Assembly (NCBI GenBank): GCA_026122225.1
Contig: JANEZZ010000982.1
Location: 1,049,501-1,113,500 of the forward strand
Reading direction: 5' to 3'
Length of the DNA: 64,000 nt
From: Heloderma charlesbogerti
Taxonomy: Eukaryota > Chordata > Lepidosauria > Squamata > Helodermatidae
This document shows, in pieces, positions 32,132-41,739 of the stretch. Position 1 is the stretch's first letter. The number at the start of each line of letters is the position of its first letter. The translations under genes were made by a program, and so were the position numbers. The notes beneath the pieces are model-generated. The model did no database searches. It was not told where the DNA came from and was given only the letters and a program-made list of their open reading frames with translations.

Positions 32132-32139
32132 CTTACCTG
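32132..32139 (-). promoter_or_regulatory. Outward 5' splice-donor-like site, 32115 left
   Basis: The minus strand reads CAG/GTAAG, 18 bp inside the left end, as in elements 2 and 3. Confidence 0.45.
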
Positions 32140-32422
32140 GTTCCGATCCAGGGCTTCGGTGGTGAGGGGGAGGCGATCCATCCCTCCCCCCAGAATCCTC
32201 CTCAGCTGGCTCTGCGCAGCCAGACTTCCAGCTGCTGCTGGGCTGCTGCGGCCACAAATGGTGGCCGTCGTAGTGGCCGCCATTTGCATCCTTGCATTAA
32301 GCCGTGATAGGCTACGTAAGTATTTATGTAGCCTATCATGGCAAAAGGCAGGGATGCAAATGGCAGCTGCTACAAGCCGGAGCTGCCGCCGCCACATCCG
32401 CCACCGTCGCCGCATCCGCCAC

Positions 32423-32431
32423 CAGGTAGGT
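32423..32431 (+). promoter_or_regulatory. Outward 5' splice-donor-like site, 32115 right
   Basis: CAG/GTAGGT at the same place as the right-hand donors of elements 2 and 3. One base weaker than consensus. Confidence 0.4.
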
Positions 32432-33033
32432 CCATTCCGGGGGGTATTTCAGGGGGTGGCGTGGGGAGGCCATTCTGCCATGGACTCTGGGGGCCAGATT
32501 CTAAAGAATCCGGCCTCACTGGAGTCTGTGGAAGAATTCTCCAGCATCCCTAGATGGAGGTGTACACAATTATGTATGGTGTGGAGAATGTGGATAGGGA
32601 GACCTTTTTCTCCCTCTCTCAAAATACTAGAACCCAGGGCCATCCCATGAAGCTGGTTGGTGGGAGTATCAGGACAGATACAAGGAAGCCCTTCTTCACA
32701 GAGCGCATAGTTAGACTATGGAACTCGCTACCACAGGACGTAGTGATGGCCACCAATTTGGATGGCTTTAAAAGGGGGTTAAATAAATTCCTGGAGAAAA
32801 AGGCTATCAATAGCTACTAGTCCTGATGGCTTTGTGCTACCACCAGCAGCAGAGGCAGTATGCCTATATGCACCAGTTACTGGGGAACATGGGCAGGAGG
32901 TTGCTGTTGCACTCACATCCTGCTTGAAGGTTCCCAGTTGACACCTGGTTGGCCACTGTGTGAACAGAATGCTGGACTAGATGGACCCTTGGTCTGATCC
33001 AGCAGGGCTCTTCTTATATACTTAGGTTCTTAG

Positions 33034-34480
33034 AACATAGCAGCCCAAGATATTCTTGTATCCAAGCCTTTGGGAGAAATCTGGAGAATTTGATGTGTCC
33101 AAAAATTAGGGTGGTCGAAAAGGCTTTGGAAACCACTGTCAAAACTGGTGGAGATATTAGGATTTCAGCAGCTTTAGTCTTTAAGGCAGGCATCACACTT
33201 CTGTAGCTTGCAAACCTTTGAGATGGAGATTGAGCTGCGTGCCTTCTATATCTTCATTTTATGTGAATTTAGAAAAACACACCAGTGTGTCAAGGCATCT
33301 CATTGTTCTCCTGATGATTGATCGTATCTTTGAGGAATGTTTTTATCCCCACTATGAAAGGCAAATTGAGCCACATAATTCTCTTGCTGGCTGTATAGAG
33401 GTTAAAAGTACATATAGATATGTATTTAAGTCTTGCTACTACTTCTTTTTTTTCTTCTTTTTTTGCAGTTTATCCTTCAAAGGCTTCCATAGATGATTTC
33501 TAGGGTGGGGGAGGATGAAGGAATTTTTGCTAGTTTACAACTGATGTACATTTATGGATTTGAATTGGTTGAGGTGGGGTGTTTTGCCATTTCATGGACT
33601 GTCTAGGCCAAATTTGTGACCCACCAAGCATAGAACATGCTCCCAACAGCTCCTTGGGAACACCAAAGTGTGCACAGAATTCTGGATTGGTGTTTCTGCA
33701 TTGGTATGCTTTAGTAACATGTGTACATATGTGTTCATTAACCGATGAGTCACGAACACGCATGTACCTCCCAACCTCATTGCCACCTCCCACCTCAAAG
33801 GCTGAGGGAAAGCAAATGGGCAGTGGTAACAACAGCAAGGAGTTGGTGGGCCTGCTCAGGACGTTGCAGGGCGGGGGCAGGGAGCGCTGCTGGAGGCAAC
33901 TTGCCTGAAGTCCCCACAAAACCTGGATCCAGCAATGGAGAAAATATTGTGTGTAAGCATGAAGAGTGCCTCCAATCTTAATCCAGAAAAACATGTGTTC
34001 CAAGTATCCAGAGTTTGGGAAACTATGCTAAGCACATCTATTGGAGTTGAGGGATGTGTGTCTGTCCCTTCCCTTCATAAATGGATCCCTGCCCAGGCCA
34101 CTGAGGAGCCATTCAGAATTCTCCACTCATTCCAGAATAGGTTTGCTCCAATTATCCAAGCATTCAGATCCAGCTCTTTAAGAATGTTTCCCAGCTTTTC
34201 CACTTCCCTTTCTGAAGGGCAAGAGTGGGTTGCGAGAGGGGGGCATGTCAAATGGTACCCTAGTTTATCTTGGGTTCGGCAGATGCTCTGTGTGCACACA
34301 CTCAAAAAAATATGGCAAGGCTCTTAATCCCAAAGAAGCTGAAATGGTGAGAAAGAAAATCTGCCTGACCTCCTCGAAGAACAAGCAGCAAGTCCTGCTG
34401 AGAAACAGCAGTGGCAAAACAAAGCACATTGCCACAGAGTTTTATTGTCTTGCAGGATGACAAGTGCCTGAAAAATGTAA
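33034..34480. other. No gene recognised
   Basis: Mostly unique non-coding DNA. A 157-codon minus frame (33530-34003) and 130-codon plus frame (33935-34327) overlap each other, have no motif and no repeat of the same frame elsewhere, so I treat them as chance. Confidence 0.4.
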
Positions 34481-34960
34481 TAGCCAGGAAGGAATAACGC
34501 TGCTACACCCGCCTGCTTTCATCTGTGTTAAGCACATAACAAATGACAAATTGAAACCTCTACCGATAATAGTGTCAATGAGGGATCAGGATTATACATG
34601 ATACTTCCTAAATTTGTTATGCCTCATTAGCGTTGTGGCTTATTACATAGTTCCCAGGCATTCCCTTACGGCCTGGCCTGATGGATAATGGAAATAAAGA
34701 AAGGAAAGGCATGGGGTGACACCGTACTTCCACCGCATTTATCAGGGGCGTCATTAGCCATGTTAGGTGTGCGTCGCACTTTCTATCATGGCCGTACATC
34801 GATCAGAATGAATAGCTGCACACTTTTCCAGATGTGCAAGGAGAGCTGACGTTCAAATGAATAATACGCGGCCTTCGTCTACAGTGACACAACTGATGAC
34901 GCAAAGTCAAAGGGCACCGAAACACTTTCCCCTGGCGACTGTCTTTCAATCTCCATTACT
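34481..34960. other. Candidate conserved non-coding element
   Basis: Repeat-free and compositionally balanced. It keeps several CpGs (for example GGTGTGCGTCGCACTTTC and AATACGCGGCCTTCGTC) while the surrounding unique DNA is CpG-poor. Reading frames are broken, so it is non-coding. Retained CpGs can mark constraint or germline hypomethylation. Conservation is inference only. Confidence 0.35.
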
Positions 34961-35073
34961 TTGAAGTAGTGATGGAGTGAAGCTGAGGGAGTCCACAACC
35001 CTGAACCCATATTGATTAGGATCCAAACCTCTTTGGAGCACAGAACCTGTTCAAAATGGATCCATTACAGTCT

Positions 35074-35252
35074 GGAACATAGGAAGCTGCCTTACACCAA
35101 GTGAAGCCCAGTATTCTCGACACTGCCTGGCAGTGGCTCTCCAGGGTTTCAGGCCGGATTCCTTCCTAGCCCCAGCTGGAGATGCTGGGGATTGAATCTG
35201 GGACCTTCTGCATGCAAAGCATGTGCTCTGCCACTGAGCTACAGTCCCTCTG
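35074..35252 (-). mobile_element. tRNA-derived SINE with CR1-like tail
   Basis: Antisense copy: tail GGAACATAGGAAGCTGCC, head GCTCTGCCACTGAGCTACAG, whose complement is the tRNA-like CTGTAGCTCAGTGGCAGAGC, and a B-box-like GATTGAATCTGGGACC. The clearest copy of this SINE in the window. Confidence 0.85.
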
Positions 35253-35399
35253 CAGTGGTTCCCAGATGCCCTCCTTGCTACCCACTCCCCTAGACTTACT
35301 AAAACGTGAAGGTAGCTCCTATGAACAACTGTGGTACAGTGTCAGGCCCTGGATATGGCTGAACATGCTTGCTTCCACATTCAGAGATGCAAGAAAGAA

Positions 35400-35580
35400 C
35401 CCATGGGGAATGTAGCATTCTTGGGTTTAAGACCCATGGGAAATATAGCATTCTTGGATGTAGGACCAATGGGAAAAATAGCATTCTTGGATGCAAGACC
35501 CATGGAAAATATAGCACTCTTGTACCCATGGAAAATGTAGCATTCTTGGATGTAGGACCCATGGGGAATACAGCATTCTC
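35400..35580. repeat. 33-bp minisatellite
   Basis: About 5.5 units based on CCCATGGGAAATATAGCATT plus CTTGGATGTAGGA. One unit is shortened to about 26 bp. Because 33 is divisible by three, frames stay open across it on both strands (PMGNIAFLDVG-like units), but there is no other sign of a gene. Confidence 0.85.
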
Positions 35581-35826
35581 TGCTGTCCATCCATCCCCCT
35601 TTGCCTCAGTAAGTTTGGGGATGAAGGGATTTCAGGAACTGCTGAGGCAGAGTCTGCCACTCCTGGGCTCTGGTGCGCAGTGGTAATGTCATCATGATGC
35701 ACCATGGCATAGGAGCCCAATCTACTTCTGACTCCATCCAGGTTTCAGATTACTTCTCAGGAACATGGGAAGTTGTCTTATCCCAGGTCAGGCTATTTGT
35801 CCATCTAGCTACAGGACTATCTACTC

Positions 35827-35950
35827 TAGGGGTCAGCAATCTAGTGCCCTCCAGAGGTTTGGATCATACTCTCTGACCACTGGCCACCTGGCTGGGCTGA
35901 TAAGAGTTGTAGTCCAAAATATCCGGAGGCCACCAGGTTGGTTATTCCTG
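35827..35950. mobile_element. Palindromic hAT-like MITE
   Basis: TAGGGGTCAGCAATCTAGTG left and GGTTGGTTATTCCTG right. The flanks ATCTACTC (35819-35826) and GTCTACTC (35951-35958) are an 8-bp TSD with one change. Confidence 0.82.
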
Positions 35951-36029
35951 GTCTACTCTGATGAGAAGCAGTTCTCGAAGGTTTCAAGCAGGGATCTTTC
36001 CCATCCCCTCCTACCAGACCCCTCCTTAA

Positions 36030-36480
36030 GAAGATAAGAAGAGTCCTGTTGGCTCAGACCAAATGCCTATCTAGTCCATTGCCCTGTTTCCCATGGTGGC
36101 CAACTAGATGCCTCCCAGAAGCCACAGGCAGGACATGAGGGCAATAGCACCCTCCCACTCATGTTCCCCAGCAACTGGTGTGTATAGGCAAACTGCTTCT
36201 GATCTTGGAGGTAGCCTATAGCCACCATGACTAATAGTCATTGATAGCCTTACTCTCATTGATTTTTTTCTAATCCATCTTTCCTCAACCTGGTGCCCTC
36301 CAGATGTGCTGGAATGCAGAGGCCATGCTGGCTGGGAATTATGGGAGTTGCGGTCCAACACTTCTGGAGGGTGCCAGTTTGGAAAAAGTTGATCTAATCC
36401 CCTTTTGAAGCCATCTAACCTGGTGGTCATCATCACCACATCTTTTGGTAGCAAATTCTATACTTCAACTATCCCCTTCT
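36030..36480 (-). pseudogene. CR1-type LINE 3' region, antisense, with nested MITE
   Basis: Antisense 3' UTR (AAGATAAGAAGAGTCCTG, TGGCCAACTAGATGCCTC) runs into the ORF2 end (AATCCCCTTTTGAAGCCATC, antisense of DGFKRGL). A palindromic MITE interrupts it at 36277-36392. Confidence 0.8.
36277..36392. mobile_element. Palindromic hAT-like MITE inside CR1
   Basis: Perfect 8-bp TSD TCTAATCC (36269-36276, 36393-36400). Left arm ACCTGGTGCCCTCCAGATGT, right arm CTTCTGGAGGGTGCCAG. The interrupted CR1 resumes exactly after the insertion. Confidence 0.88.
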
Positions 36481-36483
36481 AAC

Positions 36484-37024
36484 GAGAGATGCTCTAGGGC
36501 TTGAGCCTGGGACAGTCTGTATAGTAAATATACGCTCTTCCACTGAAGTGTGGTTCCTCTCTGCACAGATAGGTGGATGGATGTCCAGCAAAATGATCTG
36601 TTTTCCCTGTGTTATATGACAAATGTTTATGGGTGGGTCTGCTCTACTGCTCTGCTGTGCAATTGGTACTTAGCAGGGCCATATTTTGAACTGAGCAAGG
36701 ACCAAGGGACTAGCAATGTTGTCTCTACCTGCTCATTCCTGTGTGAGCCAGCAGCAAAGGGATCTCTGAACCCCACCCCATGTGAACAGCAGCATAACTC
36801 TATCAAAACCCACCCCCCATGCATCTTAGCTGCTCCAAGGCACATGGCCGTGTCTTGACATGCTCACTGTCCCCATGAAGGTTCCTCCTCCCTTAACTGT
36901 CACCATCAGCAACCATCACAGCAGGCTGAAGACAGCATGAAAGAGAAAGTGGAGCCATTCCTCCAGCCATACTGAAAGACTACTTCATTTTTTTTTCTTG
37001 TTCCCTGCCCATCCCTTTTTCCTG
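36484..37024. other. No gene recognised
   Basis: Non-coding. A 102-codon frame at 36550-36858 has no motif. Confidence 0.3.
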
Positions 37025-37385
37025 CTGGGGTTGTTCACACAACATGCTAACCCACTTAATGGTTGAGTGTGGGTTGTTAATGAACCATGGGTTGTTTGTT
37101 GAAGCGTGGGTTAGCATTTTGTCTGAATCCAGGACATTTTCCACAGCTTGTTAACCATGCAGTGTGGCTTGTTAACCACCCTGAACAACCCAACAACAAA
37201 CCATGGGTTCTCCAAGTAGCTTGTTTGAGGAAAAATTAGCTACCCTGTATGGCTTACAAGCCAACCTGCAGAAAATGCCCTGGGCTCAGACAACACACAA
37301 AACCATGGTTCAACAAACAACCCACGATTCAGTAACAACCCATACTCAACCACTGAGTGTGGGTTAGTGTGTTGTGCGAACCCAG
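37025..37385. mobile_element. Foldback element with AACCATGG hairpins
   Basis: Left end CTGGGGTTGTTCACACAACA pairs with TGTTGTGCGAACCCAG. Inner arms TTAATGGTTGAGTGTGGGTT and AACCCATACTCAACCACTGA pair in turn, and GTTGTTTGTTGAA pairs with TTCAACAAACAAC. 361 bp. No TSD could be fixed, so the superfamily is open. Confidence 0.7.
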
Positions 37386-37439
37386 TCATTGTGTCATTGT
37401 GTCATCGTTTCAGGTTGTGAGCATGTGGCTCACAAAAAT

Positions 37440-37525
37440 CTTGTTTTGCTGAGTGTACGTAAGCTGCTTCGGGAGCCACTTTGACTGAGGAGCAGGATAA
37501 AAATACTGTCTATTAAATAAATAGG
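37440..37525 (+). mobile_element. LINE-type 3' tail fragment
   Basis: GTAAGCTGCTTCGGGAGCC followed by AGGAGCAGGATAAAAATA and AAATAAATA, a non-LTR element end. Confidence 0.45.
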
Positions 37526-37599
37526 TAGGTAGCACCAGCAAATGGCAACTGAAAGAGAAATGCTTTCATTTGCCTGCAAATTGAGTACAGAAGGAGCAG

Positions 37600-37705
37600 G
37601 CAAGTTGTGACCCACTACAGATGTTGTTGCAGCTCCCATCAGCTTTGACTATCATAGGCCATGATGGGAGTTGCAGTCAAACAACATCCGGAGGGCCACA
37701 AGTGG
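37600..37705. mobile_element. Palindromic hAT-like MITE, degraded ends
   Basis: Inner arms GCAGCTCCCATCA and TGATGGGAGTTGCAG flank CATAGGCCA. The outer arms (CAAGTTGTGACCC; GGGCCACAAGTGGTCTGC) have decayed. Confidence 0.6.
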
Positions 37706-38079
37706 TCTGCTGGTGGTGTACTGGGAGGTTGCCTGGGGTTCCAGAGATTGGAGGCCACCACACAGAAATCTTTGCCTTTTGGCTCAGGGGAGATGAAGCA
37801 AAGCCACAAAGGATTGGGAGACACACAAGGGAGAAAGCACCTTTTGCGTTCAGTGTATGCTATAAGATCACATTACCCTGCAGGACAGATCTCCTCCAGC
37901 TGCCCTACCCACAATTCCTTGCTGGTAACCTCAGCACATGCCAGTCTGTATGCCATCACCATGGCTTGTTTATTTAGACTGGGGGTGTTGGTTTTGTTCC
38001 CTGGCCATGTGGGCTATGAACACATTTACTGGGGGGAGGGAGAGTCATTCTAGGGGTTGTGTCATTTCCTTCTTCAGTT

Positions 38080-38420
38080 TCTATGGCGGACCTCGTAATT
38101 TATGAACAAAATATGAAAGGAAAATTGAAATGCAAGCTAATATGTTTTGTTTTGTAAAGTTATGCGGCTGACTAACATTTGGGTCATGGTTTTTATTACT
38201 AACACCCTGGGGTGATAAATTATCCAAGCACCGCTACCCCACTCCCCAATCGCATGACTAAATGTGCCATTTATTGCTTTATTTCACTATTTGGTTTGGC
38301 CAAATAATGGCTGGATATTGTGTACTCAGCTTACCACAGCAATTAATTTTTTCAGCAGACCCTTATGGAACAGTGTGTAACTGCTTTGATTCTCACTTAC
38401 TTCCATTAATATGACCATTG
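38080..38420. other. Candidate conserved non-coding element
   Basis: Repeat-free AT-rich text, for example CTGGGGTGATAAATTATCC and GGTTTGGCCAAATAATGGC. No frame. Only a comparison with other squamates can decide. Confidence 0.3.
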
Positions 38421-38560
38421 TCCAACATCACACTTTCTAAAACAGCTTGCTGAAGGAAATGGCCCGCAGAGTTCTGTCTTTGTTCAAGAGGTACCTGTTG
38501 ACCCAAACCCTTCACCAGAATGGATGTCTTCCTTAATCCCCTTGCCTCTTATGACTCTGA

Positions 38561-38738
38561 GGATGCAATCCTATGCATGTTTAGATGCGGGGGGGGGGGG
38601 AGTTCTACAACTCACAGCATTCCTGGCTAGGGAATGCTGGACATAGGACATTTTTCTTAGACTGCCAACCTTACTGGCTGGGGAATGCTGGACGTTGTGG
38701 GACTTTTCTTCTGTCAAAACATGCATAGGATTGCACCC
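38561..38738. mobile_element. Harbinger-like MITE, longest complete copy
   Basis: GGATGCAATCCTATGCATGT left and ACATGCATAGGATTGCACCC right, flanked by TGA on both sides (38558-38560, 38739-38741). Arms include ACAACTCACAGCATTCCTGG. 178 bp, no coding. Confidence 0.78.
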
Positions 38739-38779
38739 TGAGTCTCTTCACATGTTACACTTTGTAGATGAATACCAGT

Positions 38780-38855
38780 TTTCTCCAACCTGGCATGAGT
38801 TCATGCTGGCTGGGTATGATAGAAGCTGTAGTCCAACACATCTGAAGGAAAAGTC
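38780..38855. mobile_element. Part of a palindromic hAT-like MITE
   Basis: TTTTCTCCAACCTGGC and GCTGTAGTCCAACACATCTG are family text; one arm is incomplete. Confidence 0.5.
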
Positions 38856-38877
38856 TGATCTACACCTATTTACTTAT

Positions 38878-39805
38878 ATATTTTATTTATTTATTGCATT
38901 TCTATACTGCCCCATAGCCAAAGCTCTCTGGGCAGTTTATAGAAGTTAAAACATTAAATACAATATGAAAAGATGGATTTTATTTGTTCAATTTCTATAC
39001 TCCCTAAGAGGCAAATGCCCTCAGAGCAGTTTCCAATGATAAAAGCAAACAACAACAACAACGATGTAATAAAAATACAACAATAAAAGTATCAAATAAT
39101 GAAATATTAAAGTACATAATACAATATTTCAATATATAAATGTATGTAAAGCATTGAGGAGCCCACAGTAAAACTGATAATCAGAGCAACAGATTAAAGA
39201 TTAAATGCCTGCTTAAAAAGGAAGGTCTGAACCCAGCGTCTAAACATATACAGTGAAGACACCACAGATGGGCGACCACTACAGAGAAGACTCTTTCTCT
39301 GGTAGCCACCCATCCCAACATTGCAAAGATGAACTTAGCAACTGGACAGGAGAATGTGTGGGAGATGGTAGGTGGAGGCTGTTGGCTTTGATGTCAGTGG
39401 GGCTCTGACTCCACACTAGGAACGTGAAAGGAGCTATCCAAATAGCTGAACCTATTTTGGGGATTGGGTTCAGCACCTTGGATAGCTCCTGTAGAGCTCT
39501 GACTGAAACCCAGTGCAGACTTACAGCACCACTGACATCAGACCGCCAGCTTCCTCTGGGGAAGGTGCTCCTTCAGGTAGCCTGGTCTGACACTATTTAG
39601 GGCTTTAAAGGTCAGCACCAACACTTCCAGGCCCGGAAACTGACTGACAACCAGCACAGTTGATGCAGCACTGGAGTTATATGTTCAAGATGGCCAGTCT
39701 CAGTAAGCAGCCTCACTGCTCTACTCTGCACTAATTGAGGTTTCCGGACTGTCTTCAGAGGTAGCCCCACGTAGAACTCATTGCAATAATCCAGGCACCT
39801 AAAAG
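38878..39805 (-). pseudogene. L2-type LINE, antisense, with nested MITE
   Basis: The 3' tail side (TTCTATACTGCCCCATAGCC) lies at the left, and a second, differently aged L2 tail follows at about 38965. The ORF2 C-terminus is at 39590-39805: on the minus strand it reads CLDYCNEFYVGLPLKTVRK then VQSRAVRLLTETGHLEHITP. A CAGTGGAGG-type MITE splits it at 39369-39558. Confidence 0.8.
39369..39558. mobile_element. MITE of the CAGTGGAGGCTGGTGG family
   Basis: Palindromic arms GGTGGAGGCTGTTGGCTTTG and CCGCCAGCTTCCTCTG. The centre has GGTTCAGCACCTTGGATAGC, identical in design to 49530 and 55115. TSD not resolved. Confidence 0.65.
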
Positions 39806-40700
39806 TGAAAGTGCAACTAAAAAATGTGTATAAGGCGCCACTCGGCTCAAACCCGCAAATCTTGCACAAGGGCCAGACATCTTATTCTCTGTGCCTCCAG
39901 AATTCCCTGAGCCTTGCTGCTCTACAGCATCCCTCTCTGACAGTGGTGAGAAAGGAAACTGCAGCCAGTCAGTCTAGAAGGAATCAGGTGACCCAGTGAG
40001 CCAATAAGAGCCAAGTTGGCCTCTTAAAAAAATCCTCCTTGGCTTGACTCCTCAGTATGGATGGAACAGCCTATTTCTGCCCCGTGTGAGTTTTACATGT
40101 ATTCATTCATAAGTCAATTCCATCCTGTTTCCACATCTATCTGAGATTTTTTTAAAAACACACACACACACACAACGCACACAAATGCACATTATTTTAA
40201 TGTTGTTGGGTTTTTTTATTTTATATGCATTTTACTCTAAAATACACATTTTGTGAGCATGTTAAACAAACAAAAATGCATTTTGTCAGCATTTTAACCA
40301 AAAATATGCATTTCGATAAGTGTTTAGGTGCTAGTTTTTTCTGCTGAGAAATGTAACACAAAATCGGGAGAAAAATCAGCAAAAACTGAAGGATAACTGT
40401 GTTCCAACTTGTGTATCAGTTTGGATAGTGTGAATTAGATCAGTTCACTTTAAAAAGTAGTATTAAATAATAATACTAAAGAAACAATATTAATAAAAAA
40501 AAAACTGTTCAGGATCCTTCCCTCAGGCAGTTGGTAGAAGATGGCCCTGAGGGCAGGGAGAGTGCAGGTAGAACTGGAGTGTGGTGTCATTTTCCCTTTC
40601 TTCCTCTCTCCTGGAATCCTTCCCACAGGATTGTCAGGTGGGAGGCAAAAAATGTGGTCCCAAAGAGCAGTGGTCAGGTTCCAGAGGAGGCAAGTGAGAG
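39806..40700. other. No gene recognised
   Basis: Non-coding. AT-rich 40100-40500 with a (CA)n run near 40158 and GCATTTT repeats resembles the interior of hAT subfamily D, but ends were not found. Confidence 0.3.
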
Positions 40701-41410
40701 CCAGTCACCTGCTCTCACAGGTGAGTTGCCCAGCCTGAGTAGGGAGACTTGAGGAATGTGTCTGGTCCATGCTCATGCCATACTACTGGTTGGGGCTTGA
40801 AGCCCAGCAAGAAGTTACTGGTTCGGCCTCCTGGACACCAGCTCGTGGACCTGAGCTCTTGCCCTACTCATGGTGTGCTGAGTCAGGCAAGAGCTCGGGC
40901 TCCTGCTCCCTCAGCAAGGAGAGGAGAAGAAGGCAGCACCTCTCCTCCTTCCCCATCCTTGCTACAGCGGCAGTGGCACAGGAAAGGATGGTGGCTTTCC
41001 ATAAGTTTTCCTGGCCTTACGTAAAACAAACAGCTTGTCCCTTGCTGCCGCCGCTGCAGCAGGTGGGGACGGCGGGAACAAAGAGGCACCTATCCTCTTT
41101 TCTCCCCCACCCCACCTGCTGGAGGCCAGGGTGAGAGGCTGGGGGCTGGCAGCCCAGGCCCTTTTTCCCTGGGCCGGCCTTTGACAGCCGATGTGAGGAA
41201 GAGGGGTGACAGCGGCACCCCAGTGTTCTCACCCTGGCCTCTTCTAGAGAAGGCCAGAGCAAGAGGCTGGGGGCTGGTTGCTGTCGCCCTCCTTCCCCAC
41301 ACCAGCCCTTCACAGCCGGTGCAAGGAAGAGGGGCAGCTCACGCATCTGGCGGGCAGGTGGGGCAAGCACAGAAGCTCGCCAAGCTTCCCCTGCCCCAGA
41401 TGGAGATGGG
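40701..41410. other. GC-rich block with an internal duplication
   Basis: Two diverged direct copies of about 90 bp (GAGGCTGGGGGCTGG followed by CAGCC and GAGGAAGAGGGG / CAAGGAAGAGGGG) lie at about 41120-41210 and 41245-41335. Frames of up to about 130 codons are Pro/Ser-rich and reflect composition. CATCCCTA at 41417-41424 looks like a hAT right end, but no left end was found. Confidence 0.35.
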
Positions 41411-41424
41411 CTCATCCATCCCTA

Positions 41425-41608
41425 TTTATATCCCACCTTTTTCCTCCAAGGAAACCAAGGCAGCTTACCTGATCTCCTTCCCTCCATTTTATCCTCACAA
41501 CTCAGTGACTCACCCCAAGTCACACCCAGTGAGCTTCATGGCCAAGTGTGCAGTAGAACCCAGATCTCCAGAGTGCCAATCCAACATTTCAACCACTACA
41601 CCACAGTG
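41425..41608 (-). mobile_element. tRNA-derived SINE, antisense
   Basis: Antisense of the 7592 family: tail side TATATCCCACCTTTTTCCTC and TTTTATCCTCACAACTCAG; head side CCACTACACCACAGTGGC. Confidence 0.8.
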
Positions 41609-41739
41609 GCACCACAATAAACATCACAATTGTTGTTGCAAATTTATTGTTATGTTACTTGTAAGCCACCTTGGTAAGATATGTATCCCGAAAGGTGGCA
41701 TATACGTAAATAATCATAATAAATATAAATAAAATAAAC

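Larger units (their letters stand above)
32115..32552 (+). mobile_element. Non-autonomous hAT-type palindromic element inside CR1
   Basis: TAGGGATG...CATCCCTA with a perfect 8-bp TSD GATGGAGG (32107-32114, 32553-32560). 438 bp, a shorter relative of elements 1-3. It holds one GTGATAGGCTACGTAA-type hairpin (about 32303-32340), an AAATGGTGGCC..GGCCGCCATTTGC palindrome (about 32254-32288), and the subterminal hairpin GGGGCCAGATTCTAAAGAAT near 32482-32506. Because it interrupts readable CR1 sequence, its boundaries are proved by the host element as well as by the TSD. Confidence 0.95.
31856..33033 (+). pseudogene. CR1-type LINE, ORF2 C-terminus and 3' UTR, split by hAT
   Basis: The first frame (31856-32114) encodes YKSMVQPYLEYCVQFWSPHL then VQKRATEMIKGLEHL, the region after the reverse transcriptase core. 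After the hAT insertion, 32561-32820 continues VYTIMYGVENVDRE, FFTERIVRLWNSLPQDVV and NLDGFKRGLNKFLEKKA, and ends in a stop. The 3' UTR ends GGACTAGATGGACCCTTGG and CAGCAGGGCTC. Removing the insert and one TSD copy would join the two parts in register. A short protein-level deletion and frame damage upstream leave it non-functional. Confidence 0.88.

Noticed and set aside
32087..32650. 187-codon open frame on the plus strand
   Set aside because: It runs through CR1, the whole palindromic hAT element and back into CR1, so it is created by GC-rich repeat sequence and not by a gene.
33530..34003. 157-codon minus-strand frame
   Set aside because: No motif, no splice sites placed as an exon, and overlapping open frames on the other strand.
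41417..41424. CATCCCTA as the right end of another hAT element
   Set aside because: No TAGGGATG-type left end and no 8-bp duplication of TTTATATC upstream could be found.
41181..41732. 183-codon plus-strand frame
   Set aside because: Joins GC-rich low-complexity text to an antisense SINE and a LINE tail.
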